From assembly GCF_009708175.1 (NCBI RefSeq), contig NZ_WMBB01000010.1:124001-188000 (forward strand): DNA of 64,000 nt, in the 5' to 3' direction. Shown one piece after another: positions 7,967 to 16,594 of the stretch. The DNA comes from Nocardia aurantiaca (GTDB lineage Bacteria; Actinomycetota; Actinomycetes; Mycobacteriales; Mycobacteriaceae). The notes below the pieces were generated by a model. It was not told the origin of the DNA. It worked only from the letters and a program-made list of their open reading frames with translations, and searched no databases. The translations under genes were made by a program, and so were the position numbers. Every line of letters starts with the position of its first letter. The first letter of the stretch is position 1.

Positions 7967-9433
7967 TCAGTGCACGCCCTCCATGTGGCGGCTGATCCAG
8001 GGGGCGATCGTCCAGACAATGGCGCCGACGAGAATGGCCACCAGGCCGGTGAGGCCGAAGTAGGCCAGTTCGTGGGAGGGGTCGTAGAACTTGGACAGCA
8101 CGCCCGACATCGAGGTGCCGATGCCGACGGAGAAGAAGTAGAGGGCCATCATCTGCGCGCGAAAGGCGTTGGGGGCCAGCTTGGTCGTGACCGACAGGCC
8201 GATCGGGGAGAGCATGAGTTCCGAGACGGCGAAGGCGCCGAGGATGAAGAAGACGATCACGAACGAGACCGACTTGCCGTGGGCGCCCGCGAAGAGGGTG
8301 AACAGCAGGAACGCCGCGCCCATGCCGATCACGCCCAGCGAGAATTTGCGCGGGGTGCTCGGGGAGCGCTTGCCCAGGCGGGTCCACATGATCGCGAACA
8401 GCGGCGACAGGGCGATGATCCACACCGGCTCCATGGAGCCGATCCAGTTCGAAGGTGCGGTCCAGCCGACGATGGACCAGTTCATGCGCTCGTCCGAGTA
8501 CACCGCGAGCACGGTGAAGATCTGCTGGAACAGCGACCAGAACACCGCGTTGGCAATGAACAGCGGCATGTACGCGCGCACCCGGGTACGCTCCACCGCG
8601 GTCACCTTCTCGCTGGTCAGCATAACGGCGAAGTAGGCGATCGACGCCGCGACGATCACGACGGTGGTGGCGTCGGGCAGGTTGGACAGGGTCACCAGCT
8701 CGGTCGCCCACGCGATGGCGACCGCCACGAGGATCGCCGCGAGGGCCGCCATGACCTTCGTAATCGCGATGGGCGGCAACGGGTTCGGCACATCGCGGCC
8801 ATGCTCGCCGAGGTTCTTGCGGAAGATGACGTACTGGGTGAGGCCGATCGCCATACCGATGGCGGCGGCGCCGAAGCCGTAGTGGAAGCCCACGTGATCC
8901 CGCAGCAGACCGGTGATCAGCGGACCGGCGAAGGCGCCCAGGTTGATGCCCAGATAGAAGAGCGTGAAGCCGCCGTCCGCGCGCGGATCGTTCTTCTCGT
9001 ACAGGGTTCCCAGTAGCGAGGAGGCATTCGCCTTCAAGCCACCCGAACCCAGTGCGACCAGCACCAGACCGACGCCGACACCGGTCAGCCCCGGAAGGAT
9101 CGCCAGCGCGATATGGCCGGCCATGACTATGGCACCGCCATAGAAGACGGTGCGCTCGGAGCCGAGCAGGCGGTCCGCGACCCACGCGCCGAGCACGGTC
9201 GACAGATAGACCAGACCGCCATAGGCGCCCACAATGCCGGTGGCGGTGGACTTGGCCAGACCCAGACCGCCGTCGGTGGTCGTGTAATACAGGTAGTAGC
9301 CGAGAATCGTGAGCATTCCGTAGAACGAGAATCGTTCCCACAATTCGACGCCGAACAGATTCGCGATACCGATGGGATGGCCGAACAGGGTGCGTTCGGT
9401 GGCCGGTTTCGCGTTTTGAGCTACTCCTGACAT
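7967..9433 (-). CDS. POT-family proton-coupled oligopeptide transporter
   Basis: A 488-residue polytopic membrane protein of the POT/PTR2 family, expected to import di- and tripeptides with protons. The family motif ExxERF is present as VELWERFSFYGM at about residues 29-40, and the second signature is represented by FTLFYLGINLGAFAGPL. The length matches bacterial DtpA/DtpT-type transporters. GAGGG lies 8 nt before the ATG at 9433. The gene stands alone. Confidence 0.9.
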   Translation of the reverse strand: MSGVAQNAKPATERTLFGHPIGIANLFGVELWERFSFYGMLTILGYYLYYTTTDGGLGLAKSTATGIVGAYGGLVYLSTVLGAWVADRLLGSERTVFYGGAIVMAGHIALAILPGLTGVGVGLVLVALGSGGLKANASSLLGTLYEKNDPRADGGFTLFYLGINLGAFAGPLITGLLRDHVGFHYGFGAAAIGMAIGLTQYVIFRKNLGEHGRDVPNPLPPIAITKVMAALAAILVAVAIAWATELVTLSNLPDATTVVIVAASIAYFAVMLTSEKVTAVERTRVRAYMPLFIANAVFWSLFQQIFTVLAVYSDERMNWSIVGWTAPSNWIGSMEPVWIIALSPLFAIMWTRLGKRSPSTPRKFSLGVIGMGAAFLLFTLFAGAHGKSVSFVIVFFILGAFAVSELMLSPIGLSVTTKLAPNAFRAQMMALYFFSVGIGTSMSGVLSKFYDPSHELAYFGLTGLVAILVGAIVWTIAPWISRHMEGVH

Positions 9434-9566
9434 ACCCGAGACCCTCCCACACAGGGCAATCTGACAGCAACCTCAGGTATTAACCCATGTCACAATTGCT
9501 CAGGGAACGTTCAGGACGAGCAGGGCGATGGACAGATGCCCCGAATTCGCTCGAAAAGGGCTCCGA

Positions 9567-10583
9567 TCAGGCGATGGATAGCGCGATGCCATCCAGGATG
9601 TCGTGTTCGCTGACAATCAGCTCACCGATTCCCGCCCGGCGCGCCAGCTCGTCGGCGAGCACTTCGGCTACCACCGCGCCACCGCCGATCACATCCACCC
9701 GGCCCGGGTGCATGGGTCCGAGCGCGGCCCGCTCGTCGTGGTTCATGCCGATCAGCCGATCGCACACCCGGCGCAGCTCCGGCAGCGACAGACGCGTGAG
9801 ATGCACCTTCTCCGAATCGTATTCGGGCAGATCCAGCGACACCGCGGCGATCGTGGTCATGGTTCCGGCCACGCCCACCCAGGTGCGCGCGCGCTCCACC
9901 GGCACCACCCCGAACGCCTGCGCCAGCCGCTCCGAAGCGAAGAAGCGCGCCGAGGCGACCTCCTCGCGGGTGGGCGGATTGCCGTGCAGGCACCGCTCGG
10001 TGATCCGGACGCAGCCGATGTCGGCCGAGTACGCCGCCTGTACGCCCGATGCGTCGCCCAGCACCACCTCGGTGGACCCGCCACCCAGATCGACCACCAC
10101 GAAGGGCCCTGCGGCACTGGACAGTTCACCCACGGCACCGGCGAACGAGAGCCGCGCCTCCTCGTCGCCGGTGATGACCTCGGCCTGCGCACCGGGCACC
10201 ACCCGGCCCAGCTCCACGCCGGTCATGGTGAAGAAGTCCTCGCGGTTCGAGGCATCGCGGGTGGCCGAGGTGGCGACCATGCGCACCCGCGTCACTCCAT
10301 GCTTGCGCATGAGATCCACATAGTCGCGCAATGCCACCCGAGTGCGTTCGATCGCTTCGGGATTCAGCGCGCCCGCGGCATCCACGCCCTGCCCCAGCCG
10401 CACGATCCGCATTTCGCGGTGCACGTCGGTCAGATGCGGTGCGCCATCATCGTTTCGAGTGGCATCGGCGATGAGCAGCCTGATGGAGTTGGTGCCGCAG
10501 TCGACCGCCGCGATCCGCTCGTGTCCCTCGGCCGCCGCGCTCCCGGCTCCGGCCGCGCTCTGGGCGAATTCCGCCTTGCTCAT
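9567..10583 (-). CDS. ppx: Ppx/GppA family exopolyphosphatase
   Basis: A 338-residue protein of the actin/Hsp70-like Ppx/GppA fold that hydrolyses inorganic polyphosphate or pppGpp. Phosphate-1 is AAVDCGTNSIRLLI and phosphate-2 is VVDLGGGSTEVV, both intact. It is shorter than E. coli Ppx, like the two-domain mycobacterial enzymes; gene order matches Rv1026 (ppx2). The ATG at 10583 has AGGGG 6 nt upstream; a GTG one codon earlier is also possible. It follows the DUF501 and ftsB genes on the same strand, probably one operon. Confidence 0.9.
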   Translation of the reverse strand: MSKAEFAQSAAGAGSAAAEGHERIAAVDCGTNSIRLLIADATRNDDGAPHLTDVHREMRIVRLGQGVDAAGALNPEAIERTRVALRDYVDLMRKHGVTRVRMVATSATRDASNREDFFTMTGVELGRVVPGAQAEVITGDEEARLSFAGAVGELSSAAGPFVVVDLGGGSTEVVLGDASGVQAAYSADIGCVRITERCLHGNPPTREEVASARFFASERLAQAFGVVPVERARTWVGVAGTMTTIAAVSLDLPEYDSEKVHLTRLSLPELRRVCDRLIGMNHDERAALGPMHPGRVDVIGGGAVVAEVLADELARRAGIGELIVSEHDILDGIALSIA

Positions 10584-10635
10584 CACTGACCCCTGAATTC
10601 GAGTGGTACTGAATGCGTCTCGCGACCGGTCCGAC

Positions 10636-11184
10636 TCACGCCTGGCCTGCGGCCGAATCGGTGCGGTACTGATCGTATTTCGGCCAGTCCGCCGGAATCG
10701 CGGTGCCGCGCAACCCGTGGTCGGCGGCCAAGGCGACGGCCTCGTCGCCGAGCGGGTTGAGGCCCGGGCCCTTGGCCAGGGAGTGGGCGATCAGGACGTG
10801 CAAGCACTTGACGCGGTCCGGCATGCCGCCGCCGGCGAAGTCGGTTCCGAGGTCTTCGATGGCATTGCGTTCGGACAGATAGCTGTCGTACGCGGCGCGG
10901 TAGGCGGCGGCGAGTTCCGGATCGCGGGTGAGGCGTTCGGACATGTCGCGCATCAGACCGGTGGTCTCGAGACGGCTCGCCTCGGCGGTCAGGCGGGGGT
11001 CCGTCAGGTAGTACAGCGTCGGGAAGGGGGTGCCGTCCGGGAGCTTGGGCGCGGTCTTCACCACCGCGGGCAGGCCGTCCGGAGTGCGGTAGGCGATGGC
11101 GAGCACGCCGCGCGGAGCCCGGCCCAGTTGCTCGGCGACGATCGCGAGATCGCGCTCGCTGGGGTCGTTCTCGGCTGCGGTCAC
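10636..11184 (-). CDS. DUF501 domain protein
   Basis: A 182-residue actinobacterial DUF501 protein with the recurrent block GRAPRGVLAIAYRTPDG, the segment FPTLYYLTDP, and CLHVLIAH near the C-terminus. The GTG at 11184 is chosen because it overlaps the ftsB stop as GTGA, implying translational coupling; a longer frame overlaps ftsB deeply and adds 32 unlike residues. The position between ftsB and ppx is conserved in mycobacteria (Rv1025). Function unknown. Confidence 0.88.
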   Translation of the reverse strand: MTAAENDPSERDLAIVAEQLGRAPRGVLAIAYRTPDGLPAVVKTAPKLPDGTPFPTLYYLTDPRLTAEASRLETTGLMRDMSERLTRDPELAAAYRAAYDSYLSERNAIEDLGTDFAGGGMPDRVKCLHVLIAHSLAKGPGLNPLGDEAVALAADHGLRGTAIPADWPKYDQYRTDSAAGQA

Positions 11185-11867
11185 CTGGGTTGTCCTTCCT
11201 CGGTGGGGGCGGGCGGCGGGAGCGCCGGCGCGGGTGGAGCGGGGGCGGCCACGGGCTGCGGCGACGAAACGCTGTTCCACAGCTGCGTGTACCAGGGGTC
11301 GGGCTCCCGCGATTTGGCCGGCTGGGCCGGAATGGCCGGCTGCTCGATCTCGGGGATCTGCACGATGTAGGGCGTCTCGCCCGGCATCACCAGGCGCAGG
11401 CGGTCTCGGGCCTCGGCCTTGATGTAATTCGGATCCTGTTGCTGCGCACGACGATCGCGCAGGTTTGCGACCTCTTCCTCGAGCTGGCGATGCTGGGTGG
11501 CCAGCTCGCCGGCGTCCGACCGCTGCGTGTAGTAGGTGCGCAATGGCACCGCCAAGGTGAGCGCCAAGCCCGCCAATACCGCGGCCAGCAGCACGGCACG
11601 GCCCGTGGATAAGCCGAGGATCTTGCGTTCGCGCCGTTCGGGCTTCGCATTCGCCCTGGTGGCGGTCCGCCGCTTGGCAGCCGACTGCCCGGAGGCGGCG
11701 CGGGCGCCGCCCGACCTCGAGGACTTCGAGGCGGCGCCGGATTTCGAGACGGCGGTGGCGGTTTCGGTCCGCTTGGCGCCCGAGGCGTTCTTGGCGCGAA
11801 CGGAGCGCGACGGGCGCCGGTCACTTCGTCCTGCCGGACTGGTTCCGCGCGCCCGTCGCTCCGTCAT
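11181..11867 (-). CDS. ftsB: FtsB/DivIC-like septum formation initiator
   Basis: A 228-residue bitopic membrane protein. Residues 1-85 are a basic, Ser/Ala-rich cytoplasmic tail. One TM segment (GRAVLLAAVLAGLALTLAVP) follows, then a periplasmic coiled coil (about 110-145, QLEEEVANLRDRRAQQQDP) with the DivIC-type motif YIKAEARDRLRLVMPGE. The Pro-rich C-terminus is accessory. In E. coli FtsB bridges FtsL and FtsQ in the divisome. The long N-terminal tail resembles the actinobacterial form (Rv1024). GAGGTG lies 4 nt before the ATG. Confidence 0.9.
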   Translation of the reverse strand: MTERRARGTSPAGRSDRRPSRSVRAKNASGAKRTETATAVSKSGAASKSSRSGGARAASGQSAAKRRTATRANAKPERRERKILGLSTGRAVLLAAVLAGLALTLAVPLRTYYTQRSDAGELATQHRQLEEEVANLRDRRAQQQDPNYIKAEARDRLRLVMPGETPYIVQIPEIEQPAIPAQPAKSREPDPWYTQLWNSVSSPQPVAAPAPPAPALPPPAPTEEGQPR

Positions 11868-11968
11868 CTCACACCTCGAAACTCATCCGATTTTCCAACT
11901 CGTGGGGCTCTCGGGGGTACGGGCCCTGAGACCCCTCGAGCCACGTCGGGGCTCGAGCTACCGATTAT

Positions 11969-13255
11969 TCAGCCTTCGAACGCGAAACGCGGGAAGGCGG
12001 CGTCACCGGCGTAGCGCGCCGAGTCACCCAGGGCGTCCTCGATGCGGAGCAGCTGGTTGTACTTGGCCACGCGCTCCGAACGGGCCGGGGCGCCGGTCTT
12101 GATCTGGCCGGAGCCGACCGCCACCGCCAGGTCGGCGATGGTGGTGTCCTCGGTCTCGCCGGACCGGTGGCTCATCATGGTCTTGTAGCCGTTGCGGTGG
12201 GCCAGTTCGACCGCGTCCAGGGTCTCGGTCAGGGTGCCGATCTGGTTGACCTTCACCAGGAGTGCGTTGGCCGCGCCCTTGGCGATGCCCTCCTCCAGGC
12301 GGTCCGGGTTGGTGACGAACAGGTCGTCGCCGACCAGCTGGATCTTGTCGCCGATCTGGTCGGTCAGGGCGACCCAGCCGTCCCAGTCGTCCTCCGACAG
12401 CGGGTCCTCGATGGAGACCAGCGGGTACTGGCCGAGCAGGTCGGCGTAGAACTGGCTCATCTCGGCGGCGCTGCGCACCTGGCCCTCGAACTTGTAACCC
12501 TGTCCGGCGGTGTAGAACTCGGTGGCCGCCACGTCCAGGGCCAGCGCGATCTCGCTGCCCAGCTTGTAGCCGGCCTTCTCGATGGCCGAGGCGATCAGGT
12601 CCAGCGCGGCGCGGGTGCCCGCGACGTCCGGCGCGAAACCGCCCTCGTCACCCAGACCCGTGGACAGGCCCTGCGCCTTCAGCACCGACTTGAGGGTGTG
12701 GTAGACCTCGGCGCCCCAGCGCAGCGCCTCCTTGAAGGTGGGCGCGCCGATCGGGGCGATCATGAACTCCTGCACATCCACACCGGTGTCGGCATGCGCG
12801 CCACCGTTGAGGATGTTCATCATCGGCACCGGCAGGACGTGGGCGTTCGGGCCGCCGACATAGCGGAACAGCTCCAGGCCCGAGGACTCGGCCGCGGCGC
12901 GCGCCACCGCGAGCGAGACGCCCAGCAGGGCGTTGGCGCCCAGACGCGACTTGTCCGGGGTTCCGTCCAGATCCAGCAGGGTCTGGTCGACGGTGCGCTG
13001 CTCGACGGCGTCGAGACCGATCACAGCCGGGGCGATCTCGTCGAGGACGCCCTCGACGGCCTTCTGCACGCCCTTGCCCTGGTAGCGATCGCCACCGTCC
13101 CGCAGCTCGACGGCCTCGTGCTCACCGGTGGACGCACCGGAGGGCACGGCCGCGCGGGTGAGGGTGCCGTCGTCGAGAGCGATCTCGACCTCGACGGTGG
13201 GGTTGCCACGCGAATCAAGGATCTCGCGAGCTCCGACCTGTTCGATGATGGCCAC
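11969..13255 (-). CDS. eno: Enolase
   Basis: A 428-residue phosphopyruvate hydratase converting 2-phosphoglycerate to phosphoenolpyruvate. The N-terminus IEQVGAREILDSRGNPTVEVE and the signature LLVKVNQIGTLTET are intact, with the catalytic lysine in LLVKVN and Mg2+ ligands around ALDVAATEF and SIEDPL. The start is GTG at 13255, with GAAGGAG about 9 nt upstream. It precedes ftsB as in mycobacteria (Rv1023). Confidence 0.98.
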   Translation of the reverse strand: MAIIEQVGAREILDSRGNPTVEVEIALDDGTLTRAAVPSGASTGEHEAVELRDGGDRYQGKGVQKAVEGVLDEIAPAVIGLDAVEQRTVDQTLLDLDGTPDKSRLGANALLGVSLAVARAAAESSGLELFRYVGGPNAHVLPVPMMNILNGGAHADTGVDVQEFMIAPIGAPTFKEALRWGAEVYHTLKSVLKAQGLSTGLGDEGGFAPDVAGTRAALDLIASAIEKAGYKLGSEIALALDVAATEFYTAGQGYKFEGQVRSAAEMSQFYADLLGQYPLVSIEDPLSEDDWDGWVALTDQIGDKIQLVGDDLFVTNPDRLEEGIAKGAANALLVKVNQIGTLTETLDAVELAHRNGYKTMMSHRSGETEDTTIADLAVAVGSGQIKTGAPARSERVAKYNQLLRIEDALGDSARYAGDAAFPRFAFEG

Positions 13256-13360
13256 GAAACGACACTCCTTCGGCTACTGACTCGGCAGGTCGCACGGCGA
13301 TCCCGTGCGCTGACGAGCCTAGCAGTGCTTTATTTGCCCCTCCGCTTCGCTCCGGGGCGG

Positions 13361-13451
13361 GTTCGCGGCCCTGAGGTCTCGATTCTTCCCTCCTCCGCTC
13401 CTCCGCTTCGCTCCCCCGCTCCGTCAGTCCAGAATCGAGACGGCCGCGAAC
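13361..13451. repeat. Long interrupted inverted repeat between eno and the transglycosylase
   Basis: GTTCGCGGCC-ctgag-GTCTCGATTCT at 13361-13386 pairs perfectly, except for a 5-nt bulge, with AGAATCGAGACGGCCGCGAAC at 13431-13451. The loop is rich in CCGCTTCGCTCC-type repeats. It lies upstream of eno and just beyond the 3' end of the transglycosylase gene, so it could terminate transcription coming from the latter. Confidence 0.65.
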
Positions 13452-13489
13452 CTTTGGGCGTGTCGCGATTAGTGGTGAAGGGCTTTCGT

Positions 13490-14242
13490 TCAGACCCGGC
13501 GGCCGACGCTGTAGGCGGCGGCTCGGTAGCGGACTGTGTTCATGTAAGTGGTGGACTGGTTGTAGGTGAGCAGGGCCTGCTGCCAGCCCGGGGCGCCGGT
13601 GAGGTCACCGCCCATCGCGCAGAGGTAGCGCGCGGCGGTCAAGGCCGCGTCGTCGATATTGTCCGGATCGATCTTCCCGTCGCCGTTCGCGTCCACGCCC
13701 CAGCGTTGCCAGGTCTCCGGAATGAATTGGAACGGACCCATCGCCCGCACGTACACCGGATTCGCCTCGGTGGAACCAATATCCAGAATCCGCGCACGCC
13801 CCGGCGAACCGTCCAGCGGCAGTCCGCGAATCGGCGGCGACACCGTCCCGTCATCGGCGATATGCGACCCTCCGTGCGACCCGTGCCGACTCTCCACGCT
13901 CGCGATCCCCGCGAGCGTCGTCCACCCGATCCCGCATTCGGGCTTGGTCCGCGCCATCACCGCCGCCGCATACCCGTAAGCCTCGAGCGCCATTACCGGA
14001 ATCCCCGTCGGCCCGTGTTGCGCCTCCGCCCAGCTCCGCAGGGCGACAGCCGTGCGCCCCGGCGCATCCAGATCGATCACCGGCACGGGCGCCCCCGCCC
14101 CCGGCGGCATGTCATCCGGCACCGGCGTGAGATCGCCTGTCCCGCAACCGGTCAGCAGAACCAGCGCGGCGGCCGCGCCCAGCAGGCCGGCGCGGGTCGG
14201 TAGGGCCCGTCGGCCGGCCATTCGGATTCGCACCCCTCTCAT
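13490..14242 (-). CDS. Lipoprotein lytic transglycosylase (LpqU-like)
   Basis: A 250-residue exported lytic transglycosylase that cleaves peptidoglycan between MurNAc and GlcNAc. Start ATG 14242 (or the adjacent 14245) gives a basic N-terminus, the hydrophobic stretch LLGAAAALVLLT and the lipobox LTGC. The MltB-like SLT fold shows the catalytic Glu in SVESRHG, then GPFQFIPETWQRWGVDANGD and LLTYNQS. An upstream in-frame extension is rejected because it would bury the signal peptide. The place next to eno matches LpqU (Rv1022). It is divergent from the iron-box cluster. Confidence 0.88.
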   Translation of the reverse strand: MRGVRIRMAGRRALPTRAGLLGAAAALVLLTGCGTGDLTPVPDDMPPGAGAPVPVIDLDAPGRTAVALRSWAEAQHGPTGIPVMALEAYGYAAAVMARTKPECGIGWTTLAGIASVESRHGSHGGSHIADDGTVSPPIRGLPLDGSPGRARILDIGSTEANPVYVRAMGPFQFIPETWQRWGVDANGDGKIDPDNIDDAALTAARYLCAMGGDLTGAPGWQQALLTYNQSTTYMNTVRYRAAAYSVGRRV

Positions 14243-14370
14243 CATCCAGGTGGATCGGGCGCGCGGCGAGAAACGTGAACACGCGCGCCGAGTCGCGACG
14301 CGCGATCGGGTCGGACCGGCCTCCGCCAACAAAGCGTTCAATACTCGTCGGCTATTTCCGCAACACACCG

Positions 14371-14389
14371 TTAGGTAAGGCTTGCCAAA
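14371..14389. promoter_or_regulatory. IdeR/DtxR-type iron box
   Basis: TTAGGTAAGGCTTGCCAAA matches 15 of 19 positions of the consensus iron box TTAGGTTAGGCTAACCTAA, counted by eye. It lies 75-93 bp upstream of the first gene of the five-gene cluster, and also upstream of the divergent transglycosylase. Iron-loaded IdeR would repress under iron sufficiency. Confidence 0.65.
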
Positions 14390-14463
14390 TCAAATCGCGG
14401 CTAATACGGTCGTCAGCCGAGCCAAGATCACCATGACACCGCCGAGCCAGGAAGGCCCTCCCC

Positions 14464-15546
14464 TTGGTGAAAAGCGTTCTCTCCGAACGTCAGACGCTTC
14501 ACCCCTCGGACATCGAACGGCGCGACCTACCGGAACCCGCCGCGCGCGCGGTGCGTCACCTCGCCTGTGAGATCGCCGTCACAGTCGGCGCTCGCCCGGA
14601 GATAGCAGCCACGCTCTCACACCCGATCCTGCTGCACCACATCGACGCCGAGTACGGCCGGCTGCCGGACACGGTGCACGAGGCCATGCGCCCGCCCGCC
14701 ACCGACGCGGGCGCGACCGTGATCCGCACCCTCCCCGTCACCGATGACGAACTCGGCGCCACGCCACACGATTGGCGCGAGGCGGCGGCCCGGGCCGGGG
14801 ATCGCGCACAGCGCTCGGCATCCTTCGAGCTGGATATCGCCATGCTCTTGCTGGCCCGGTGTGCCGGTGAGCCATTCGGGTGGGAGGGACAACAGGGCGG
14901 GCGGCTGGTGAACAACATCGTTCCGACGCCGGGACACGAGCACGAGCAGTCGGGAGCGAGCAGCACGACACTGCTCAGCCCGCACACCGAGGACGCCTTC
15001 CACCCCGACCGAGCGAACCTGCTCATGCTGGGCTGCCTGCGCAACCCCGAACGGGTGGGGACCACGGTGTCATCGGTGCGGCGCGTGGAACTCGATGCGG
15101 CGCAACGGGAAACGCTGAGCCGCGCGCTGCTGCCCATCCTGCCCGACGTGTCCTACGGCACCGCGTTCGGCGATGCGCTCGCGCCGCCGGTCGCCGCCCT
15201 CGGCAGCGACGAGGGCAATCTGACACTGCGCTTCGACCCCGCGTACACCCCGCTCGACAGCGCCGACCTCGAATTCCGGTCCGCGTATGGACATTTGGCC
15301 GCGGAGCTCGAAAGGGTGTGCATCACCGCCGCTTTGGCCCCCGGAGAACTCCTGCTGGTGGACAATGACGTCGTGGTGCACGGGCGGGTGCCGTTCACCC
15401 CCCGCTACGACGGCACCGACCGCTGGCTCAAGCGGGTGAACATTCGGCTGCCCCAGCGTCGTCGCGACGCGTCCGAGGCCGCCGAGAACGGGTATGGCCA
15501 GCGCGTGGTAGCACCATTCCGCACGAGCCGAGGGATCGATACGTGA
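14464..15546 (+). CDS. TauD/clavaminate-synthase-like Fe(II)/2-oxoglutarate oxygenase (VioC/AsnO type)
   Basis: A 360-residue non-heme iron oxygenase. The metal triad is visible: His174 and Glu176 in SPHTEDAFHP and the distal His306 in DNDVVVHGRVPF. Arg320 in GTDRWLKRVNI is the expected 2-oxoglutarate anchor. HTEDAFHP is characteristic of VioC, OrfP and AsnO, which beta-hydroxylate free Arg or Asn, so an amino-acid substrate is likely. Start is TTG 14464 or GTG 14467, with AGGAAGG 8-11 nt upstream. Its stop overlaps the next start as GTGA. It is the first gene behind the iron box. Confidence 0.85.
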   Translation: MVKSVLSERQTLHPSDIERRDLPEPAARAVRHLACEIAVTVGARPEIAATLSHPILLHHIDAEYGRLPDTVHEAMRPPATDAGATVIRTLPVTDDELGATPHDWREAAARAGDRAQRSASFELDIAMLLLARCAGEPFGWEGQQGGRLVNNIVPTPGHEHEQSGASSTTLLSPHTEDAFHPDRANLLMLGCLRNPERVGTTVSSVRRVELDAAQRETLSRALLPILPDVSYGTAFGDALAPPVAALGSDEGNLTLRFDPAYTPLDSADLEFRSAYGHLAAELERVCITAALAPGELLLVDNDVVVHGRVPFTPRYDGTDRWLKRVNIRLPQRRRDASEAAENGYGQRVVAPFRTSRGIDT

Positions 15547-16532
15547 ATGCCCGACCTACCCCGCTGCGGGTGCTGTCCCGTAGCGACCTGGCCGACGTCC
15601 CGATAAGCCCCGCCGAGGTGGTGCGCGCCGTCGAGGACGCGTATCTCGCGCTGGCGAGCGGCGATTCGGACAACCCCCGCAAGCTCAGCGTGGCGCACCC
15701 CGACGGCTGGTCGGTGGCCTACGCCATGCTGGGCCGCGACGGCCGCCGCCGGGTGGTGGCCATGAAGACCAGCTACAAGTTCGACCCGCACCACGACAGA
15801 TCGAACAAGCGGTACTTCACCACGATTTCGCTGTACGACGACTCGACGGGAACCCCTATCGCGCTGATGGATTGCGCACGCGTCGGAGCGCTGCGCACAC
15901 CCGCGGTGTCGGCCCTGCTGGTCCGCGAGTGCGCTCGCCCCGGCGCCCGCAGCGTGCTGCTGATCGGCACCGGCACGCAGGGCCGCAATGCGCTACCCCA
16001 CCTACTGGCGGCGAATCCGCACCTGAACCGACTGATGCTCTACGGCACCCACCCCGAGGGCTTGGAAGCGGTGCATCGGCAACTGCTGCACCATCATCCG
16101 CAGGCCGAGCTGGACATCGTCAGCGATCCCGACGCGGCGGCCCGCGAAGCGGACGTCATCCTCGCCACCGCCGGCCCCGGCACCCGAGTCGCCATCGAGG
16201 CCAAGGACCTCGCGCCCGGCGCGACCGTGGTGCTGGTCGGCTACGGGCTGGCCCCTTCCACTTTGGCCGAGGCCGACCGCGTAATCGCCACCAGCGCGGA
16301 GCAGATGGCCCTCACCGGCACCGACATGGCCGGTCCCGACGGCCGGCTGCGCCAGGTGGACGCGGAGCTACCCCGGATCCTCGACCGCCGCGCCGTAGGC
16401 CGTACCACCGCCGACGAGCGCGTTTTCGTCTACAACAGCGGCTTGGTCCTCACGGACATCGCCGTGGCACACGCCCTCGCCGATCGCGCCATCGCCGAAG
16501 GTCGTGGCACGGAGGTATCGCTATGGGACTGA
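15543..16532 (+). CDS. Ornithine cyclodeaminase/mu-crystallin family dehydrogenase (SbnB/VioK-like)
   Basis: A 329-residue Rossmann enzyme with VLLIGTGTQGRNALPHL as the NAD(P)-binding loop and an OCD-type active-site region, PIALMDCARVGALRTPAVSALL. In this family SbnB and VioK oxidise a glutamate adduct to release L-2,3-diaminopropionate, while true OCDs make proline. Because an SbnA-like synthase lies two genes downstream, the SbnB/VioK role is favoured but not proven; the N-terminal half is closer in feel to generic OCD proteins. The GTG at 15543 overlaps the oxygenase stop by 4 bp. Confidence 0.8.
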   Translation: MNARPTPLRVLSRSDLADVPISPAEVVRAVEDAYLALASGDSDNPRKLSVAHPDGWSVAYAMLGRDGRRRVVAMKTSYKFDPHHDRSNKRYFTTISLYDDSTGTPIALMDCARVGALRTPAVSALLVRECARPGARSVLLIGTGTQGRNALPHLLAANPHLNRLMLYGTHPEGLEAVHRQLLHHHPQAELDIVSDPDAAAREADVILATAGPGTRVAIEAKDLAPGATVVLVGYGLAPSTLAEADRVIATSAEQMALTGTDMAGPDGRLRQVDAELPRILDRRAVGRTTADERVFVYNSGLVLTDIAVAHALADRAIAEGRGTEVSLWD

Positions 16533-16594
16533 GACGCTTTCGGACCGCCGGATAGAAGGAGAGCACGCTGACCGACATACTGGATCCGCTGACC

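Noticed and set aside
7464..9470. 668-codon minus-strand frame over the POT transporter
   Set aside because: Arg/His-rich and motif-free; another frame of the same strand encodes the intact POT transporter.
12167..14203. 678-codon plus-strand frame opposite eno and the transglycosylase
   Set aside because: Shadow frame of high-GC genes; both opposite genes are well supported.
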